This document shows positions 58,508 to 64,000 of a DNA stretch of 64,000 nucleotides, in pieces. The DNA lies in assembly GCA_026874595.1 (NCBI GenBank), contig CM049322.1:24775400-24839399 (forward strand), given 5' to 3'. Position numbers and translations under genes: made by a program. A model generated the notes under the pieces. It ran no database searches, had not been told where the DNA came from, and worked only from the letters and a program-made list of their open reading frames with translations. Origin of the DNA: Sipunculus nudus. Lineage: Eukaryota > Annelida > Sipuncula > Golfingiida > Sipunculidae. Within the stretch, counting starts at the first letter, position 1, and every line of letters begins with the position of its first letter.

Positions 58508-59490
58508 TGCAATAACAGCATTGTTTGGGTACAAGATCCAAGATGTGGACAGAGGTCCTGACCTCGCCCGGCCGTCAAGCGGACGAGAGCAAAAGCAGGC
58601 AAGTGCCGTCACGTCTCTTAACACTTAATACCAGTTAACAAGATCTCGACAGTTACTGAAACTTTTTATGTTTAAACTTTTTTTTAGACATTTAAAAATT
58701 AGCATTGTACGAGGCTTTTTTTTATCAAATTTCCTGGCAATTTGCACACGCTGCGGTCATATTTTCACCTTGTGTACCCATCATCGCCCACGTCAGCCGC
58801 TCGGGGGGGGGGGGGATTTATTCTTTCGCGGTCCTTTTGCAAAAAGTGAGAAATAATTCTGTACTCTTGAAAAGGTGAATTTCATGTACAGAAAAAAAAT
58901 TATCTGAACAATTATTAAAGGGAAGGACAGATAAAAGGTATCTGGAAAAGTCTTAGAATATTTCTTGTTAACATGAACCTTTGTCAAATGTCGTTTAGTA
59001 TCAAACTCGACACTCGTTTTTTATAAAGGATTGACTGGCAGGAGTCAGAAACTTGGTCTGCTCCCCAGATCAAACATACTTTTTATTATTTACAATTTTT
59101 ACACAGGTGAGCATTATTTTGTATTGATTTTTCATTAATTAAATAATAAACATGTATAAATACAATCACTATTTTTTTACCTCTCCTCAGTGTCATTTTC
59201 TTTATGTAAATACATAAAAACTGTATTTTAATGTTACTTATGACATGTATACAATATCAATATTATAAATGTATAAATATATATATATACACACGCACAC
59301 ATAAAATTATAGTTTACCGTCTTATAACACTGAGAGTATACTTTCTCAGTATAAATATATAAATGTTGTATATTCATGTTACTTCTGACACACAGACAAA
59401 CATATTTAAATAATAACATTGATTGGTAGATCAGAAAAAAATATCACTGAATGTAACACTATTTTGTGGTTAATGGTTAAAATATTATTT
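58508..59490. other. Element interior, no gene recognised
   Basis: AT-rich, with a G-run at 58803-58814 and a (TA)n-(CA)n tract at about 59276-59300. No supported coding segment. Confidence 0.35.
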
Positions 59491-59632
59491 TTATTGCAGG
59501 GCTTCCTCCACTTCTTTGAAACCAGGGTACTTGTCATCTGGATATGGATCTGGCTGCAGCACTTCTTGATGGCAGAGTGATTCTGTTTGCCCTGCCCAGA
59601 TATTGCCAATGTGTATCCAGGCTGGCAGTTGT
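59491..59632 (-). CDS. Candidate terminal exon in the 3.1-kb element
   Basis: On the minus strand an acceptor (AATAACTTTCAG) leads into QLPAWIHIGNIWAGQTESLC, then HQEVLQPDPYPDDKYPGFKE and VEEALQ, followed by a stop at 59491. The composition and clean stop look protein-like. The layout W..x..GN..A..T.ES.C..EV...PGF is reminiscent of the Cys-rich P2X7-C-like domain found in some mobile-element proteins. However, the Cys residues of that domain are missing, so this is only a hint. No upstream exon could be joined. Confidence 0.3.
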
Positions 59633-61020
59633 CTGAAAGTTATTAGCCTAATCTGCCTGGAACAAATACAGCACAGTGATTACAGATTTGCAATTTTGAA
59701 TGTGAAAATAAAATGTATTTAATATGAATGTGAAATGTGTTCATTTATTTGCTATCCAGGTCAACATCTTTTATGTTTCTGTGAGATGTTTCTACATTTT
59801 GTCACATGCCTCATTTCACTGGCCACTTTTTAAAGTTTTAATAAATGTATGAATACAAGAAAACTGCAAGACTTTTATTAAAGTTTATTTGTATATGGCT
59901 ATGAGCTTCACTGCTTTATTCCCCTTTTCATGCTTGTGAGAATCTTTTTATCAAGTTTGCAGCTGCATGAATGAAGAGGCTTATCTCTTAAAGTTATGAA
60001 TACTCATTTTAAGTATGGTATACATAATATATGACATATTTCATATGCGGTAGTTTCATAGTTAAACTTAAATGGGACAATATAATAAAAAAACATATTT
60101 ATTTACATGCATACAATGATACAATACATTACCGGCATATCCATAGTTGCACAAATTATTTTAAAAAGTAAAAAGGGAAGACAGAAGGTGTAAAGGGCCA
60201 AATATAAAGATATAAAAGAGGCTTTCGTATAAAATATATGCAGGAGTAAAGTACTGACGATCGTACGCATATCGTAATTATTATTGTTTTATTTGAAAGT
60301 CCTTCACTTCATGTCTTACCTGTTACTATTAGTCATTATGTAAGGTACCCATCTCCTTTCAACTTTCGATATTAGGTGTCTGGAAAATCACGTCCGAAGC
60401 ACCGCCTCCGACAGACAAAGTAAAGCTGGCAGGTTAGATGACACAATCGGTTTCGGCCAAGTCAGACGCGCGGACACCTCTCTAAGCTCTGTAGCTATGT
60501 AGCACACGCGTGACCTCCTGGTCGGCATTGCGTCGGTAACAAGTGACTGCGTCGAGACCATGAATCCAAGGCATGACAATCCCGCCCAGTGTTTTCATCC
60601 TCGTCCGACGATGTTTTTTTGTCATTTTGCAGTACTCGTTCACACTGTCATATCTCTGGCTCGTAAAATACGGTTGAATTTCGCTGAGATCGCGCGTTGT
60701 TTACCAAGTGGCCATGCTGCTTTCCCAGTATGACCTTCACCCTAACCTCCGCGCAGAAACCACTGCTGCGCAAGCAGATGGCACTCCACTGACCAGCCTC
60801 CCTGCTGGAGGTTACAGCCCTGAAGCCAATCACTGTGCTGCTACAGTAGGGTTCCTGTTACGTCAGCAGTGCTGGGCCGAGCAAGCCAACATGGCAGCGC
60901 CCATGGGCCTTGTTTTTTTCTCATTTTACCTTAATTACTGGACTAACTGTGATCATATAGCGCGTATGGCATCCCTGTTTACGTTGTTCATGGATGGATT
61001 AATTGAATTAAGCAGGTTCA
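59633..61020. other. Element interior; GC-rich part near 60.4-60.9 kb
   Basis: The 60380-60910 part is richer in CG dinucleotides and contains caacatggcagcgccc at about 60887-60902, a YY1-like promoter motif on the minus strand. Open frames on both strands lack recognised domains. It could be the promoter side of a former minus-strand gene ending at 59491. Confidence 0.3.
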
Positions 61021-61041
61021 GATTTAAGGCTTCCACCCCCT

Positions 61042-64000
61042 TTAATTATAACATCGACATCACGTCTGGCCAGTCATCGTGATTAATTATAACATCTACA
61101 TTACGTCTGGCCAGTCATCCTGATTAATTATAACATTGACATCACGTCTGACCAGTCATCCTGATTAATTATAACATCGACATCACGTCTGACCAGTCAT
61201 CCTGATTAATTATAACATCGACATCACGTCTGACCAGTCATCCTGATTAATTATAACATCGACATCACGTCTGGCCAGTCATCGTGATTAATTATAACAT
61301 CGACATCACGTCTGGCCAGTCATCGTGATTAATTATAACATTGACATCACGTCTGACCAGTCATCGTGATTAATTATAACATCGACATCACGTCTGACCA
61401 GTCATCCTGATTAATTATAACATCGACATCACGTCTGACCAGTCATCCTGATTAATTATAACATCGACATCACGTCTGGCCAGTCATCCTGATTAATTAT
61501 AACATCGACATCACGTCTGGCCAGTCATCCTGATTAGTTATAACATTGACATCACGTCTGACCAGTCATCCTGATTAATTATAACATCGACATCACGTCT
61601 GACCAGTCATCCTGATTAATTATAACATCGACATCACGTCTGGCCAGTCATCCTGATTAATTATAACATCGACATCACGTCTGGCCAGTCATCCTGATTA
61701 ATTATAACATCGACATCACGTCTGGCCAGTCATCCTGATTAATTATAACATCGACATCACGTCTGGCCAGTCATCGTGATTAGTTATAACATTGACATCA
61801 CGTCTGACCAGTCATCCTGATTAATTATAACATCGACATCACGTCTGGCCAGTCATCCTGATTAGTTATAACATTGACATCACGTCTGACCAGTCATCCT
61901 GATTAATTATAACATCGACATCACGTCTGACCAGTCATCCTGATTAATTATAACATCGACATCACGTCTGGCCAGTCATCCTGATTAATTATAACATCGA
62001 CATCACGTCTGGCCAGTCATCGTGATTAGTTATAACATTGACATCACGTCTGGCCAGTCAGGGTGATTTATTATAACAATGACATCACGTCTGACCAGTC
62101 ATCATGGTTAATTATAACATTGACATCACGTCTGGCCAGTCACCGTGGATAATTGTAACAACATCACGCCTGACCCGTAATCGTGTTACTTTTAATATCT
62201 ACATCACGTCTGGCCAGTCATCGTGATTAATTATAACATTGACATCACGTCTGGCCAGTCATCGTGGTTAATTATAACATTGACATCACGTCTGGCCTGT
62301 CATCCTGGTTAATTTTAACATCTACATCACGTCTGGCCAGTCATCGTGATTAATTATAACATCTACATTACGTCTGGCCAGTCATCGTGATTATTTATAA
62401 CATTGACATCACGTCTGGCCAGTCATCGTGATTAATTATAACATTGACATCACGTCTGGCCAGTCAGGGTGATTTATTTTAACAATGACATCACGTCTGA
62501 CCAGTCATCCTGATTATTATAACATCGACATCACGTCTGGCCAGTCATCGTGATTAATTATAACATCTACATTACGTCTGGCCAGTCATCGTGATTAATT
62601 ATAACATTGACATCACGTCTGACCAGTCAGGGTGATTTATTATAACAATGACATCACGTCTGACCAGTCATCGTGGTTAATTATAACATTGACATCACGT
62701 ATGGCCAGTCACCGTGGATAATTGTAACATTGACATCACGTCTGGCCAGTCATCGTGATTAATTATAACATTGACATCACGTCTGGCCAGTCATCGTGAT
62801 TAATTATAACATTGACATCACGTCTGACCAGTCATCCTGATTAATTATAACATCGACATCACGTCTGGCCAGTCATCGTGATTAATTATAACATCTACAT
62901 TACGTCTGGCCAGTCATCGTGATTAATTATAACATTGACATCACGTCTGGCCAGTCAGGGTGATTTATTTTAACAATGACATCACGTCTGACCAGTCATC
63001 GTGATTAATTATAACATCTACATTACGTCTGACCAGTCATCGTGATTAATTATAACATTGACATCAGGTCTGACCAGTCAGGGTGATTTATTATAACAAT
63101 GACATCACGTCTGACCAGTCATCGTGGTTAATTATAACAATGACATCACGTCTGGCCAGTCATCCTGATTAATTATAACATCGACATCACGTCTGGCCAG
63201 TCATCGTGATTAATTATAACATCTACATTACGTCTGGCCAGTCATCGTGATTAATTATAACATTGACATCACGTCTGACCAGTCAGGGTGATTTATTATA
63301 ACAATGACATCACGTCTGACCAGTCATCGTGGTTAATTATAACATTGACATCACGTATGGCCAGTCACCGCGGATAATTGTAACAACATCACGCCTGACC
63401 CGTCATCGTGTTACTTTTAATATCTACATCACGTCTGGCCAGTCATCGTGATTAATTATAACATTGACATCACGTCTGACCAGTCATCGTGATTAATTAT
63501 AACATCTACATTACGTCTGGCCAGTCATCGTGATTAATTATAACATTGACATCACGTCTGGCCAGTCATCGTGATTAATTATAACATTGACATCACGTCT
63601 GACCAGTCAGGGTGATTTATTATAACAATGACATCACGTCTGACCAGTCATCGTGGTTAATTTTAACATCGACATCACGTCTGGCCAGTCATCCTGATTA
63701 ATTATAACATCGACATAACGTCTGGCCAGTCATCGTGATTAATTATAACATTGACATCACGTCTGACCAGTCATTGTGGTTAATTATAACATTAAAATCA
63801 CGTCTGGCCAGTCATCTTGGTTAATTATAACATTGACATCACGTCTGGCCAGTCATCCTGGTTAATTTTAACATCTACATCACGTCTGGCCAGTCATCGT
63901 GATTAATTATAACATTGACATCACGTCTGGCCAGTTATCGTGATTAATTAGAACATCTATATCACGTCTGACCAGTCATCCTGATTAATTATAACATTGA
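61042..64000. repeat. 41-bp minisatellite, right part (runs off window)
   Basis: About 72 more units of the 41-bp repeat. The first part (61.05-62.0 kb) is dominated by 'atcgacatcacgtctg nccagtcatcctgattaat' units; later parts show the mixed pattern of the left block. The array continues beyond the window end. Confidence 0.97.

Larger units (their letters stand above)
57915..61041. mobile_element. 3.1-kb TTAA-flanked element with THAP fragment
   Basis: Inverted ends ACGGGGTGGAAGCCTT and AAGGCTTCCACCCCCT (14 of the outer 16 bases match). They are flanked by TTAA at 57911-57914 and 61042-61045, inside the 41-bp array. Removing the element and one TTAA restores an array unit (gtggttaattataac). 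TTAA duplication is the hallmark of piggyBac-type insertion, though the ends do not look like classical piggyBac termini. The interior holds a decayed THAP-domain fragment and one plausible minus-strand exon. No intact transposase is seen. Confidence 0.72.

Overview
This is eukaryotic, almost certainly molluscan (probably bivalve) nuclear DNA: AT-rich, intron-rich and crowded with tandem repeats. Dispersed repeats whose ends read 'GTGGCCCATGGGCC...GCTCAGCTGA' and 'AGCTGACTGAGCGAT...GTCCGTC' resemble families I know from bivalve genomes. There is no operon, no CRISPR array, and no rRNA or tRNA gene that I can see.

The main host gene lies on the minus strand and runs from about 35.8 kb (perhaps further upstream) down to 11.5 kb. 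I rebuilt it exon by exon from splice sites and reading phase. Eight exons from 32213 to 11500 join without a phase conflict. They encode two ZU5-like regions, a UPA-like region, a Pro/Glu-rich linker and a C-terminal death domain. This architecture fits the PIDD / DTHD1 / ankyrin-UNC5 class, and I prefer a DTHD1-like (death-domain-containing protein 1) reading. Three upstream exons (34532-35804) are less certain, and one of them has its frame broken.

The most exciting object is nested in the last intron of that gene on the opposite strand: a 5.8-kb transposon-like unit (about 11976-17758) carrying a ten-exon RAG1-like gene. It has the RAG1-type N-terminal zinc region and RING finger. Its core aligns with RAG1 at both catalytic Asp positions, a Glu, the CxxC and the H-x4-H zinc ligands. 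The copy has two 1-bp frame disruptions and a gap in the core. The element sits inside a 57-bp minisatellite whose unit is a copy of the host gene's own 3' splice site.

Region by region: 0.5-3.4 kb is a decayed minus-strand Ty3/Gypsy retrotransposon split by a 40-bp minisatellite. 4.9-7.2 kb and 26.9-28.3 kb hold inverted copies of a ~158-bp repeat family rich in perfect AGGTCA-n3-TGACCT palindromes, one of them interrupted by a Harbinger-type MITE. 11.5-35.8 kb holds the death-domain gene, with the RAG1-like element, a 180-bp array and a 50-bp array in its introns. 36.0-41.5 kb is two abutting minisatellites (43 bp, 33 bp). 46.4-50.5 kb is a 45-bp array containing a duplicated 1.3-kb block. 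51.8-52.7 kb is a hAT-type MITE with a perfect 8-bp target duplication. 53.7-55.6 kb is a 39-bp array. 55.8-64.0 kb is a 41-bp array split at TTAA by a 3.1-kb element that holds a decayed THAP domain. Long open frames inside the arrays are by-products of unit lengths divisible by three, or of stop-poor units, and are not annotated as genes.
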